A stretch of DNA of 64,000 bases from assembly GCF_038502225.1 (NCBI RefSeq), contig NC_091307.1, positions 22,972,788 through 23,036,787 of the forward strand. The letters are read 5' to 3'. The notes beneath the pieces are model-generated. The model saw only the letters and a list, made by a program, of their open reading frames with translations, ran no database searches and was not told the DNA's origin. Origin of the DNA: Cherax quadricarinatus (Eukaryota; Arthropoda; Malacostraca; Decapoda; Parastacidae). The position numbers were made by a program, and so were the translations under genes. Positions 22,051-33,677 of this stretch are shown piece after piece (within the stretch, counting starts at the first letter, position 1; each line of letters starts with the position of its first letter).

Positions 22051-22420
22051 TAATCCTCTAACTTGGCACTTAAGCAAGAGGCTTACGACTTCTCTTTTTA
22101 TTACAGCTAACCTTAGGCGCCATCGTCAATGAGAGCCAACTAGTTAATGAAAGAGTAAACGAGAGAGAACGAGATACAAAGTTGAGACAATGTAAGAACA
22201 CAAATTGAACAGGTAGTGGACGATCACTTGGTCAGGCGAAATGCATATTAATATGTCTACTTTTAGTTCATTCACGTCCATTTGTAAGAGTTTGTAAAAC
22301 ATTTACCTCAATATTTTTTTATTTTAATAATAATTACCTCAATACAAATACTCTTACATTGTGTACAAGTTGTACAAGTTAGTTCAAAATAAACAGCAAC
22401 ACACCATTTTTAGAATGAAG

Positions 22421-22562
22421 ATAATAATAATAATAATAATGATATTATTATTATTATTAATAATAATATTATTATTATTAATAATATTATTATTAATTAT
22501 AAAAAGCACTAAACCCACAAGGGTCATGAATTGCTATACAAAGAGTAAAGGCATATGAAAAG
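22421..22562 (-). mobile_element. I-like LINE 3' end remnant with (TAA)n tail
   Basis: AATTATAAAAAGCACTAAAC followed by CCACAAGGGTCATG resembles the 3' end of the I-clade element (AGCGCTAAGCCACAAGGGCT) reversed, next to long mixed ATT/AAT tracts at 22,424-22,500. It is diverged and short. Confidence 0.5.
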
Positions 22563-23138
22563 AATATTTTTCTACAGTTACCCCCCAGTGTTTGACTAGA
22601 GAAAACGTAATTCTTCTGACACTACCTACACAGCTGCTTTGTAAACAAATCTCATATTTACATCAATTTTTATTCTGAGTGTATGTATCATATTTATATG
22701 CTATGTAATGGGTTTTATATATAATTTTGAGGAAAATATCATAGATGGATTAATGAAAATGCCTATATTGATGTAAAATAAGACATTTAGTGTGCCCAAG
22801 AGTGATTATTATTACGTAGTATTGGCATCATGAGTAGAGAGAGACTTAGCGATTTTTATGTGTACCTGCACACCAGCACAGTAAGTATATTTAAGTACAG
22901 GTACACATAAGAATAATTATCAGAGTACATATAAAACATGAAGTAACTTTAAAACACTTGAAATTTTGGAAAGTTTCCTGACATAATAGATGTGGTCACG
23001 GAAAATGTAAACAAACCGGGTGGGGGGGGCGCCGTATTTAAAAGACCGCTTGCCGTATAGCAAATTTTGGTCATAATTTGACATCGCTGTATTAGCAGAA
23101 CGCCGTAAGGCGAAACGCCGTAAAGCGGGGCCTTACTG

Positions 23139-23760
23139 TACTCTAAAATGAATAAAATAGGCTATAATATGGCGAGTGTCCAGGACCAGTCTGAGCATAT
23201 AAAATTATTATTGCTCCTTCCTATAATGTTCTTTGGTCCTGGGTAAGAGAAAATAGAGTTTTTGAGAGGCTAACTGCACTAGATCACTAGTGCAGTGATA
23301 TATGAATATCTCAGAAGTAAGTTATTGACTTATTTCATGAAGCCCACCATTTATTATTGAAGTAAATGCAATAATATTGACAGGAATCATAAAAAAAATT
23401 ATTGTTCTATAATTGGCATGTGGAATATTGGAAATATTCCAAATATTCTGGGATGTGTGTGGGAGTAAAGGGAAAGATATTTTGCAAATGTCAAAAACTT
23501 ATTATTTTTTGGAAATAAGTCACTCTGTCTGACTTTTTTGGGTTATCCTAGGTTCTCTACACATATGCTGCTATGTATGATAATTCTATGTAACTGTATT
23601 TGTGTATACCTGAATAAACTTACTTACTTAATAACTAAAGATAATTGCACTATTACTTCCAGTGAGAACATTGTACTAGCAAGTCCCAAAACCACCTTTC
23701 GTTGTGCCATTTAGGCCAAGGTTCTTGTCAAATGTCATTTTCAGTAATACTTTTTTTCAG
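23139..23760. other. Intron sequence, nothing recognised
   Basis: AT-rich intron between the Tigger-like element and the next repeats. I see no coding frame, inverted ends or tail here. Confidence 0.4.
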
Positions 23761-23764
23761 TAAT

Positions 23765-23882
23765 TTTTTTTTTCACTCAAAAGTCGGATTTTGACTCCAC
23801 TCAAAGCAAAAAATCAACCGAGCAACAGCTCATAACTCAGAAAACTCGTAAGTTGGGGCACTCTAAGTCAAGGTACCACTGT
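23765..23882. mobile_element. One-ended mariner-type MITE remnant
   Basis: The segment ends GTCAAGGTACCACTG followed by TA, the form of a Tc1/mariner non-autonomous element end, and contains AAAGTCGGATTTTGACTCC. I cannot find the partner end, so it is a weak call. Confidence 0.3.
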
Positions 23883-23939
23883 ATGCTGGATTTTTTTTAA
23901 AGTATGCAGAACCTCTAATTTCATTACTGAACTTAAATT

Positions 23940-24380
23940 TTTTTTATTTTTTTTTTTTCAACAAGTCGGTCATCTCCCACCTAGACAGTGACCAAAAAAA
24001 AAAAAAAAAAAATCCCCAAAACAAAAGTACTTTCATCATCATTCAACACTTTCACCTCACTCACACATAATCACTGTTTTTGCAGAGATGCCCAGATACA
24101 ACAGCTTAGAAGCATATATAAAGATATAAAGTGACCTGAAATATAATAAGCTCCATATAGAATATAATATCAGGGCCCCAATTATACTTTTTTTTTTTTT
24201 AAACAAGTCGGCCATCTCCCACCGAAGCAGGGTGACCCAAAAAGAAAGAAAAACTTTCATCATTCAACACTTTCACCATCACTCATACATAATCACTGTC
24301 TTTGCAGAGGAGCTCAGATACGACAGCTTAGACATCCCTCCAAACTGCCAATATCCCAAACATCCTCTGTAGTAATATCA
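23940..24380 (-). mobile_element. Two stacked RTE-like LINE 3' UTR fragments
   Basis: Two T runs (23,938-23,958 and 24,189-24,200) are each followed by AACAAGTCGG and GGGTGACC-type 3' UTR sequence and by ACTTTCATCATCATTCAACA or a close variant. They are two short, diverged 3' ends on the minus strand, the second inserted within or beside the first. Confidence 0.65.
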
Positions 24381-24483
24381 GAACAACTGATCTTCTGTTT
24401 CAACAGCAAATTTTTCACTTAAGGCTAAAATATAAGTTTTTGTTAACTACAATCAGTAACAATAAATGCAATATTATACTCAC

Positions 24484-24707
24484 TTGTTACTCAGCCTTAA
24501 CATTGAATCTGTCTGTTCTGGTGTGAGTCCAGGCATGGCCGAAATATTCGAGCTTAAAAGACCCTCTTTGCTCTTCAACAAGAATTGGAATTCTGAATCA
24601 TACGATGACTCTGATGTCACACCACGAAGACGAATGCGTGCTAATAATATAGCAAAGACAAGCTGATCTGTGTGCACCATTCCACGTGCAACACGTGTGT
24701 ATGTCAG
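24484..24707 (-). CDS. DYNC1H1: Dynein heavy chain exon 6 (AAA6 region)
   Basis: The exon encodes LTYTRVARGMVHTDQLVFAI, then LLARIRLRG and GLTPEQTDSMLRLSN. It matches the cytoplasmic dynein region where RVARGM and the ARI motif are conserved. The acceptor is ATTTCCAG|CTG and the donor AACAA|GTGAGT, leaving two bases that the next exon completes to Lys. The intron that follows is 12 kb and holds the foldback and Tigger-like elements. Confidence 0.94.
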
Positions 24708-25394
24708 CTGGAAATAATCATTCAAGTAATGCTATTATTTTACCAAGTAATTACACACAGCTTAACTGATGTATTAAAAATTAAGAAATGAAAATGAAAA
24801 CTACAGAACTTTTCAAAAATTATCTATCAGTATATTTTTTTTACAATTCTAGTCATTAACAAAGATAACAGTTCAATTGTGCAATTCTACTCAAGACAGT
24901 AAAAAAATTTTTTAATAATAAATTTCGTAAGTTACTATCAACTTATGACATTTTACTATTATATAAATTAAATCATGAATCCCTCGTCGTTCCTAAATCC
25001 TAACCAAAATATTAGTTTACTGGTTATCTTTAACCATTACCACGTTGCTTTTTATTCCACTGAATTATGAATTATATCCAGCACCTCCAACTATTAACTG
25101 TGCCTTACATATAGTTAAATAATATTACAACCCATTAATTTTGCTTGAGAGTTGTGACCAGAAGTTTGTTTGCCATCTTAACTGCTAATACCTTGTACTA
25201 AACTAATTTTAGTTTATGTCTGCCCAAAATATTGTGCATACTATGGACTTTCTTTTCTTATACTCAATACCCTCTTCCCTTCCCTGTTCCCCAAGGGATA
25301 GTTACCCAAAGACATTCCTCATCATTCATTCAATCTATCTTGCTGTAAGTGTGCTGACATCACAATCAGATTACATGTACATTTTTATCGCAAC
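24708..25394. other. Intron sequence, nothing recognised
   Basis: AT-rich sequence next to exon 6. I see no repeat family, hairpin or coding frame that I can name. Confidence 0.4.
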
Positions 25395-26165
25395 ATTCCC
25401 ATCCCTACTTTAGAGTGCAGGCATTGCCCTTCTTACCTCCAGGACTCAAGTCAGGATAACTGGTTTCCCTAAATACCTTCATAAAAAGATTTGCTTACAC
25501 TCCAAGAGTACATCCATTAAAAACTACTTTTCTCCTTTCACTTCTGTTTAATATGCTCACACAAGACTGATGGATGCTCAAGACCCTATCAAGCATCTTT
25601 TTTTTCTTTGACTCCCTGCAACTATATTCTAGGGACAACCCCCTACCCCTCCTACCTTCCACCTCAAAATTATATACCCTCTTCATCAGCCTACCTCTCT
25701 CTACCCTCTTTACACACCCAAACCACCTTAATAACCCCCTCCTCAATCTTCAGAATTATACCCTTGGTGACCCAACATTGCCTTCTTAATTTCTATCCTC
25801 CAATTCTCTGCAAGATATTCACACCAATATTGCTTTCAAACATATCACTGCCTCTAGCCTTTTTTACTTTAGCATTCAAAACCCAAGGCATACACCCATA
25901 AAAATTTTTTGGTACCACTACTCTCGTACATTCTCCTTTTTTTCTCCATACACACTTCTTTCCGCAGACACATCAACACTACCCACCTTTTTCCCCCCAC
26001 TCGTCTACTCTACGGTTCACCTCATCCTTCATAAACCCACCTGCCGACATGTACAATCCTAGATCTCTAAATATATCCACTTCCTCAATCTTCTACTCAT
26101 TCTATAATTGCCTGGGCTTTTTTTTTTCTTACCCCTCATCTTGTTCTTTTCTATGTTTATTTTAG
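25395..26165 (-). pseudogene. Old RTE-like LINE 3' part
   Basis: Minus-strand frames read RRGLLRWFGCVKRVERGRLM and SVSILNRSERRKVVF-like strings, matching the EEGLLRWFGHLERM...DRSEWRRMV tail of the family. Further up, decayed versions of the YLGVDVSADG and KHGCEAWV regions can be followed to about 26,160. Many indels mark it as one of the oldest copies. The 3' UTR stops at about 25,400 without a clear tail. Confidence 0.7.
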
Positions 26166-26675
26166 TTTAATTCTTTTATGGGCCTTCCCAAATCTGTCCT
26201 CCAACACTTTTAGCCTTTCTTCAGAATTCCCTTAAATAATACTAAGTACATCTTTAAAACAAATAGTAATACAATAGTACGTAATTATGTTAAAAAAATC
26301 AAAGTTAAATATGAGCCAGTGTCATTTGTGTACAACTAGAATATTCGGAAAAAGGCACTAAGTATACAGTCTGATGCTATATAGTGATGGCCTCAGGATG
26401 CTTAAACCAATTTAAACATTCATTATTTTATCAGCTTAACTGACTAGCCTATTTCTATTGGGAACCACTTGGTGTGGCAGATATTTGGTGCAGTGGAAAC
26501 CTTTGTTGATTATGTTTCACTCTCAGCAGACTTGATCAAGTCTGATGTAAGCTCTATCCAGAGCAAAATGTAGACTACATCTGCTCTGTACCCAGCATTA
26601 TTTTACTATACTTATCAGCAATAGCTGCCATTCTACTTACTGCTCAGTGTGGGGAATAAAAATATTAACACCCAC
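26166..26675. other. Intron sequence, nothing recognised
   Basis: AT-rich intron between the old LINE remnant and dynein exon 5. No gene or recognisable repeat seen. Confidence 0.4.
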
Positions 26676-26852
26676 CTGGAAGAGATCATTCGTTATGATT
26701 GACAATCTACGAGCATAATCTGTTTGGTCTTTGATGTTTGGATTGTTGGAAAGAACATCAGTGAACACATCAAGGAAGAAATGCAGTGAGTACTGGTACA
26801 GAAAGTGAACTTGATGGAGAGCATCCAAGGTAAAGTAGATGCTGGAGCATGC
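26676..26852 (-). CDS. DYNC1H1: Dynein heavy chain exon 5
   Basis: The exon encodes 59 codons, [20 protein letters not shown], then [13 protein letters not shown] and [12 protein letters not shown], the conserved segment leading to AAA6. The acceptor is TTTTCAG|GCA after a long pyrimidine run; the donor is CAG|GTGGGT. Both junctions are phase 0. The last residues join directly to LTYTRVARGM in the next exon. Confidence 0.95.
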
Positions 26853-26911
26853 CTGAAAAAAAAAAAAAAAATTGCAAATTTCAATATGTCATTGCATATA
26901 AAATCTTAAAA

Positions 26912-27036
<125 letters not shown>

Positions 27037-27089
27037 TTTTAAATAACTATATAAATTACTAAAGATACTGTATTACTGAAAAATCTTAC

Positions 27090-27301
27090 AGTAGACAGTG
27101 GAAGATACTGCTGTGAAACCATTTCAATTTCATTCATCGTCTTATCTGTTTCCTGCACTTTCAATGAGATGTCTGCAGCTTCCTTCTTGAGTGTCTCCAA
27201 AGTTGTAATCACAGAATCATCATCCAGAATTTGGCCCTTAGCATCATTCAGTACTTGTAACAAGTTCTTTTCCAACTGCCTCAGGCGGAGCTGGAACTCG
27301 C
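27090..27301 (-). CDS. DYNC1H1: Dynein heavy chain exon 4 (AAA5-AAA6 linker helix)
   Basis: The exon encodes [20 protein letters not shown], then [18 protein letters not shown] and [11 protein letters not shown], a helical region that follows AAA5. The acceptor is GATTCAG|GC, which completes the split Gly codon. The donor is TCTACT|GTAAGA in phase 0. It is separated from the next exon by a 237-bp intron half of which is a TA dinucleotide run. Confidence 0.95.
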
Positions 27302-27571
27302 CTGAATCACAAAATGGTACTTAAAACTATGTATAGTACATTAAAACAGAAAATAAGTAAATAAAGTATTGCGAGTTTAAGACATAAGAAAGAATGCAAA
27401 ATAAATGTATGATTTTGCAAAATTGTATACATATATTTTCTTTTTAACAAGTCGGCTATCTTCCACAGAGGCAGGGTTATCCAAAAAGAACAAAAATCCC
27501 CAAAAAGAAAATACTTTCATCACTCAACACTTTCACCTCATTCACACAATCACTGTCTTTGCAGAGGCACC

Positions 27572-28073
27572 TGTCATCATAGTTGCTGATCCCCCTGTAT
27601 ATATACAGTGGAACCTCAAATATCGAACTTTCTTCGGTCCAGAAGGCTGTTCGAGTGCCTTTACTGAATGAATTTATTCCCATCAGGAATAATGTAAATT
27701 AGATTAGTCCATTTCAGACCCTCAAAAATTCACTTATAAAAGCACTTACAAAAATACACTTACATAATTGGTCGTGTTGGGAGCAGTTCGATTTTTGAGG
27801 TTCCACTGTATATGTTATCTGAGTATCATAGAACCATCCATATGTTTTACATAGTTGACCCCTTACTAGGCTCAGTGATTAGCGTGTGTGATGTCACGTG
27901 ATGCCGCACGTGAGTGCTGGGCTCCCGGCCTCCTCCTCCACTTCACGCTTAGGTCTAAGAACAGGCAACATGGCAGGCTGGGCTCCTCTTCTTCACACAC
28001 TGCTAATGTAAGTGTTACCATCCAACAAGTGTGTTTACTTACAACCATCACATCTCCATGAACCCTCTCAACA
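27572..28073 (+). repeat. Gypsy 5' LTR (with MITE inside)
   Basis: It starts TGTCATCATAGTTGCTGATC and ends GAACCCTCTCAACA. It aligns over its whole length with 32,319-32,609 except for the extra 203 bp at 27,606-27,808. Confidence 0.85.
27606..27808. mobile_element. Tc1/mariner-type MITE in the gypsy 5' LTR
   Basis: A 203-bp element with inverted ends CAGTGGAACCTCAAA and TTTGAGGTTCCACTG, flanked by TA. Subterminal ATCGAAC and GTTCGAT are also inverted. The 3' LTR has the empty site (CCCCTGTATGTGTGTG), so insertion came after the LTR element integrated. Confidence 0.85.
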
Positions 28074-31000
28074 AATGGTGCCAGCGGTGAGCGCGTAAAA
28101 CTGATATTTACGCAGATGTACGGAGATTAACTTATCTCAGCCATGGACATTGTGTGTTGACCGCATGGCGGCTTAGCCTAGGAACCAGCTACCCCAAGCA
28201 AGCATCCACAAGCCTGTTTGCTTCCTGCTTACTGGTCAGTCTTTGTGTCTTAGTGTTTTATTTGCTTATTTGCATTACTTCTGAGGGGTTGACCCGGGTT
28301 TGCAAATTAAGCCAAGCTGCCAAGCCAGTCTGTGGGGGGGAGTCAAGCCTTATGCCATCCAGTCTGTCTTAAGTACCAGCCTTGCGTGCTAGCCAGCTTT
28401 CCACCCCTGCTGTGCTCATCGTTACAAGTTCTCAAGCCAGTCTGTTTGACGGGTTAAGCCAAACCAACCAGCCAACCAACCCAGGCGACTAACCCAGTAC
28501 TAAGCAAGCCATGCAAGTTCCAGCCTTCACCATCGTTTTGTGATCCTAGTTCTAACTGTCCTGAGTGCTTATACCATCCCTGTGGTGTTGTGGCATTTTG
28601 TGGGTTTTTAAGCCAGCCTGGCTTAGAATATCTTCGTGCCTAGTGTGGGTGTACCCAGAGCACGTGGGTTACGCCGTTAATCCAGTAGGCCTAGCCACCA
28701 CGCAGTGTCCCAGTGCACTGCTTCACTCACCCACACCTTCCCACCACCATTGTTTTTCATCCTTATATCAGGTTCTAGCACCTTATTTTACAGCTCATAT
28801 AGCGGGTCAAGACAAGATTGTTTCATCGTACCTGTGTACCAACGAGAAAAGCCTTGCTATGCGAGTTCTTCGAGTTTAAGCGCAAATTCTTTGAGATATC
28901 GACGTGTTGATAGTAGTAGAGGACGCTGACAGCCATGAGACTCCACTACCCTCATTCTTCTCTGACGTCGCTCCAGTGTTTACACAGACATTTGCGTTTT
29001 GACTTTTTTTTTGTTCTCGGTGATTTCTTAGTGACATTCAGTGACTCTTGATTACATCCTGTTTGCAATATTTTTCTTTCTTTCTTCAGTGTTTAAATTT
29101 TCACGCTTTATTTTTGTCTGTTGTGTTGTGCTCTTTTTTTTTTTTATATATATACTTGAAGTGCTTTAACATTTTTCCCTGTTGTGTGCACTATATAAGC
29201 AGTATATACTTATGTTTACATTTCACAATTATCCTGTGTTCACAGTATTGTGTTCCTTGTCCAGTAAGTTATGAAGTAAAGTAATTCAGTAACTGTTACC
29301 TTATATTCTGCATCACAACTCAGTGCTAAGTTATTTTTTTTTTCCCAGCATTTGTGTATTCTTGCTGATTCTTTTATTAATTCATTTCCCATTTTACTGT
29401 GTGTTGAACATTCTTTTGTGCTAATTCTTTTTATTTAGCCAATGTCTAATATGTCCTATCTCAACAGGAAATAGTGCCATTATTTTGTTCGAAGACAATT
29501 ATTTTCAATTTGTCAACACAAGACCTTATTGCAAGAAAATTATCATAGTATTGTGCATATACTGATGTGCTGTGTTCCTGCCTCATTTTAAGTGTTAACC
29601 TTTTTCTGTTTTGCATTTTATTGCCCTCTGTTATTCTTCATATTTCATTGAACAAATTCACTCTTAGTGCATTTTTTAATTTTTTTTTTTAAAGTAAATC
29701 ATTCTTTTGCTTGTTCAGTAAGTGTTTGCATTAAGCTGCAATTAAAAGTTAAAGTGTTCAATCAATTCATTCCTTTATAATTTTTTTTACTGTTTGTGTA
29801 AACTGCATTTTCTTGTGTGTGCAAATTTTTTTTATTGTAGTATTGACTCATCCTGCAATGACTTGTGCAAGTATTGTGCTGCCATTAATTTTTTCTTTCA
29901 GAAATTTTTGATGTAATGTTGTGCACTACTTTATGATTAGTAATTATTTGCAACAGTGCTACAGTTTATTTCAGTGCAATATTCTGTGATTTCAGTTTTA
30001 CATTTCTTGTTCTGTGCATAATATTTTATTGTGTGTGTGTCAGAGAAATGCTTTCCCAGTCTATTTTAATTTTGCACAAGATTTATTGATTCCATTTTAT
30101 TATTTTTGATTGATTTATCATTTATTGTTGAATTTCTTTATTGAATTGAGAATAAAGACAACTCACTGTGCCAGTAATTCAAATTAAAGTAAATTTGATT
30201 CGAATAAAGTACAATTTCTCTTGATTATCAAAGTGTTACCTATCCAGTTGAGTGTTTTATGCGAGTTTTCCTTGCTCTACAGTGTGACTTATTTTCCTTT
30301 ACTTATGCAGAATAGGTAAGTATTTTCTTCCCATTTAAGTTTACTGTGTCATATACTCTCTCTATTATTCTTGCTTTTATGTCCTTGTGCAAGTTCCCTG
30401 AGAAGATGTCCCAGTCACTTTCCAATGCTCACTTAGTGTATCATGCCAGTCCAGGTAAACATGAATCAGCCCACAGTCCTAATATTCCCTTATTGACTGA
30501 AAGACAATACCTAGCTAGACAATGTTTGTTCTCACAGCTTGTATCTGAGATCTGTTAAAGTGCTGCAAAATGTGAAGTTCAGATTAAATTCCTATAGATC
30601 TGTGAATTACTTATTAACGTAGCCGAGCGGTCAGGCACTAGTAATACTGTCACTCCTGTCTGGAATCCAGCCACAATATTGTGCATGCAGGATAGTGTAC
30701 AGTTACCTTGGGATTCAGAGGAACCTTAGACAACCCTGGGTGCTGAGACCACTATCTCTGCGATGGCGACTTGTTCAAGTAGTCGTTCCTTCCAGGGGAC
30801 GCTTTGTGAAGAACATTACTTGTAATGAGTTATGCCATCTCTTGCTGATGTCACGAGCCGTTGCAGAAAGACGTTTCTGTGGCTAGTGTACTCACTTGAG
30901 TGTTGTTGTTGTTCCTTGTGTTCCAGATGGTGATACTATCCTCGGTGACAGTAATTCTTGCAATGTAAAAGGTTGTTTCTCGAGTAACCTTCACATGCTG

Positions 31001-31215
31001 TTAACATTTATAAGAGCAGTCTCTTCATAGCTGATACCTAGTGTCACTGTGTGCGACTCAGAATGAATACCCGTATTGTCGACTGTGTTCATTTCTTTTC
31101 CCCTGTGCTTTCAGTGAGAGATAGTATCCGTTCTCCCTTGCTCATATTGCATGTTATAGTGTTACTTTTTTCTACCGGGGAGAGTCATCCACTCCACATT
31201 ATGCACTGTATGGTG
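28074..31215. other. Gypsy interior without coding content; T-rich block
   Basis: After the primer-site-like motif the interior shows no gag-pol frame. From about 28,980 to 30,330 it is strongly T-rich on the plus strand. A GTAGCCGAGCGGTC string at 30,618 resembles a tRNA-Leu 5' end but lacks the rest of a tRNA. I cannot say whether this block is native to the element or acquired. Confidence 0.5.
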
Positions 31216-31888
31216 TAGACAAGCGTTTGCCTTATGAGTTGTTATATTCTGCAACGAAACCCAATTACAACTCTGATGATTTCATAGCAACTCGTACCAG
31301 CTAGCTCAAAGTGTTTTTAGAAGATTCCATGAGACACTTCGCAAGTCAACAGCAGAATTTACAAGAGTAACTAATAGCCATGCTAAGCCAACCAAAATTA
31401 AAGTGGGTTCAAGAGTAATGCTGACTTACTTCAACAAAACATCCACAATGCCTAAGCTCGATCAAAAGTTTGTTGGTCCCTATCGAGTAGTTGAACATAT
31501 CAATGGCAATAAGTAAAAGGTTAGAGAAATTAGTACTGGTCAGTATAAAGAATCGCATTTAGATCATATGAAGTTAGTATGCGATGTTGAGGATGATAAT
31601 TCTACCCAGACTAATGTGACAGATGCTGACAATCCTCCTGACTCTGTACCCTCTACCTCTAACACTCAGTCAGATGATCAACCTAAATGTCATTATTCTT
31701 TGTGTACACTGCAAGTAATGAGAAACCCCCAAGTATCTTTTGTAGATACTTGTTCAGATCTCCCTCAGTCAAGGCATGTGTTAGCCATTGCAAAAGAATT
31801 CAATCCTCCCAAAGATGATAACCAATCTGCATATGTAAATCTTACCCTCGCAGAGTTGGGTTTAAATGTACATAGCCTGTATAATTAG
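31216..31888 (+). pseudogene. Gypsy integrase C-terminal remnant
   Basis: A frame reading VDKRLPYELLYSATKPNYNS, then after a frameshift FHETLRKSTAEFTRVTNSHA, KIKVGSRVMLTYFN and KFVGPYRVVEHING, shows the end of a Ty3/gypsy integrase including the GPY/F module (FVGPYRV). It is broken by a stop near 31,513, and continues as a 106-codon acidic tail (31,568-31,888). The catalytic DDE core is missing. Confidence 0.75.
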
Positions 31889-32318
31889 ATGATCAAGTTG
31901 AATGAAGTTGTCAACTGTGTGTTTTGTTACTAGCTGATCAGTTTTCAAATTTTTTTTTTTTTTGTGTTCACATTCCCTCCAAATTCCGAGATTTAGCAGT
32001 ATGACCTGAGCGCGCCTGGTCTGTCTTTGCTGTTAAATACTTTCATCTTTGTAAATATACATTCTTCCTCAGAATCCGTAGAGTGCATGAATACAGATCG
32101 ATCAATCAAGTCCATCTTTTATTATACTATGATTTGTTCTTATAATTCGTAATGCATTCCGTTAACACCCAATTCCGTTAACACCCATTACGATCCCATC
32201 CATTAGTTCTAAGTTATACATGTCTTTGCTATTGTACAGAATCAGCCCAGAGCCACCTGCCTGTTCAGCCTATAGCACAGTATTGTATGGCGAGACGACA
32301 TATGTAACATGACCGAGC

Positions 32319-32609
32319 TGTCAGCATAGTTGCTGATCCCCTGTATGTGTGTGTTATCTGAGTATCATAGTACCATCAATATGTTTTACATAGTTGACCC
32401 CTTACTAGGCTCAGTGACTAGCTTGTGTGACGTCACGTGATGCCGCATGTGAGCGCTGGGCTCCCAGCCTCCTCCTCACTTCACGCTTAGGTCTAAGAAC
32501 AGGCAACACGGCAGGATGGGCTCCTCCTCTTCACACTGCTAATATAAGTGTTACCATCGAACAAGTGTGTTTACTTACAGCCATCACATCTCCACGAACC
32601 CTCTCAACA
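32319..32609 (+). repeat. Gypsy 3' LTR
   Basis: A 291-bp copy from TGTCAGCATAGTTGCTGATC to CTCTCAACA, uninterrupted. It carries the empty MITE site and is followed by the CACC target duplication. Confidence 0.85.
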
Positions 32610-33677
32610 CACCCAGATACAACAGTTTACAAATATATATAAAGATATATAACATACTCCTCCAAACTGCCAATATCCCAAACCCCTCCTTTAAAGTGCA
32701 GGCATTGTACTTCCCATTTCCAGTACTCAAGTCCAGCTACACAAAAATAACTCCCTGAATCCTTTCACTAAATATTACCCGGCTCACACTCCAACAGCTC
32801 GTCAGGTCCCAGAAACCCATTGTCTCCATTCACTCCTATCTAACACACACACATGTTTGCTGGAAGTCCAAGCCCCTAGCCCACAAAGCTTCCTTTACCT
32901 CCTCCCTCCGACCTTTTCGAGGACGACCCCTACTCCGTCTTCCTTACCCTACAGATTTATACGCTCTCCATGTCATTCTACTTTGATCCATTCTAAGTGA
33001 ACAAACCACCTTAACAACCCCTCTTCAGCCCTCTAATACTTTCAGTAACTCCACACCTCCTCCTAATTTCCACACTCCGAATTCTCTGCATAATATTTAC
33101 ACCACACATTGCACTGAGACAGGACATCTCCACTGCTTCCAGCTGCCTCCTCGCTGTAGCCTTTGCAACCCAAGCTTCACACCCATATAAGAGAGTTCCC
33201 TTCTTTGCCTCCATGTATAATTTTTTTTTTTTGTCTCCACAAATACCTCAACGCACCACTCACCTTTTTTCCTTCATCAATTCTACGTTGAACCTCATCC
33301 TTCATAAACCCATCTGCTGACAAGTCCACTCCCAAATTTTTGAGAACATTTACTTCCTATATACTCTCTCTCTCCAATGCGATATCCAATTTTTCTTTAT
33401 CTAAATCATTTGATACCTTCATCACCTTACTCTTATCTATGTTCACTTTCAATTTTCTACCTTTACACACCCCCCCAAACTTGTCCAATAACCTTTGCTA
33501 CTTTTCTTTAGAATCTCCCATAAGCAGAGTATCATTAGCAAAAAAGTAACTGTCAACTCCCATTTTGTATTTGATTCCCCATAAATTAATCCCACCCCTC
33601 TCCCAAATACCCTAGCATTTACTTCTTTTACAACCCCATCTATAAATACATTAAACAACCATGGTGACATTACACAA

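Larger units (their letters stand above)
18128..23138. mobile_element. Tigger/pogo-like DNA element, 5 kb with nested insertions
   Basis: The left end is CAGTAGGGCCCCACTTATAT and the right end, reversed, is CAGTAAGGCCCCGCTTTACG; both are flanked by TA. GGC-rich motifs (GCCGGAA, CGCCGTAAGGCG) repeat near the two ends. The interior holds duplicated AT-rich blocks (ATAAATGCCAGATAACAAGT at about 18,230 and a variant at 21,048; TTATATTAAGTTAG) and no transposase frame. Two TTAA elements, an I-like fragment and an RTE-like fragment are inserted in it. Without these it would be roughly 2 kb. Superfamily is inferred from the ends only. Confidence 0.55.
27572..32609 (+). mobile_element. Ty3/gypsy-type LTR retrotransposon, internally gutted
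   Basis: The two LTRs (27,572-28,073 and 32,319-32,609) begin TGTCA and end CTCTCAACA, and the insertion is flanked by CACC on both sides (27,568-27,571 and 32,610-32,613). A TGGTGCCAGCGGTGAG motif 3 bp after the 5' LTR is a plausible tRNA-Leu-type primer site. The 4.2-kb interior has no gag, protease, RT or RNase H frame; only the end of integrase survives near 31.2-31.9 kb. It is therefore a non-autonomous or decayed copy. The LTRs differ by small changes plus a MITE in the 5' one. Confidence 0.8.
27434..33677 (-). mobile_element. RTE-like LINE split by a Ty3/gypsy element
   Basis: The 3' UTR (27,436-27,571) and the rest of a 5'-truncated copy (32,610-33,677) are collinear with the intact family copies once the gypsy element is removed (GCAGAGGCACC joins to CAGATACAACAG). 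The right part encodes diverged RT pieces: SPWLFNVFIDGVVKEVNARV, YGCEAWVAKATARRQLEAVE and RSVEIRRRCGV, with stops and indels. The RT is disabled. Confidence 0.8.

Noticed and set aside
28154..28929. Several 70-105 codon frames in the gypsy interior
   Set aside because: They have no resemblance to gag, protease or RT motifs and overlap each other in different frames; I could not support any as a gene.
30612..30690. tRNA-Leu-like string (GTAGCCGAGCGGTC)
   Set aside because: It resembles a box A region, but no matching acceptor stem, anticodon arm or box B could be built, and there is no CCA-proximal pairing.
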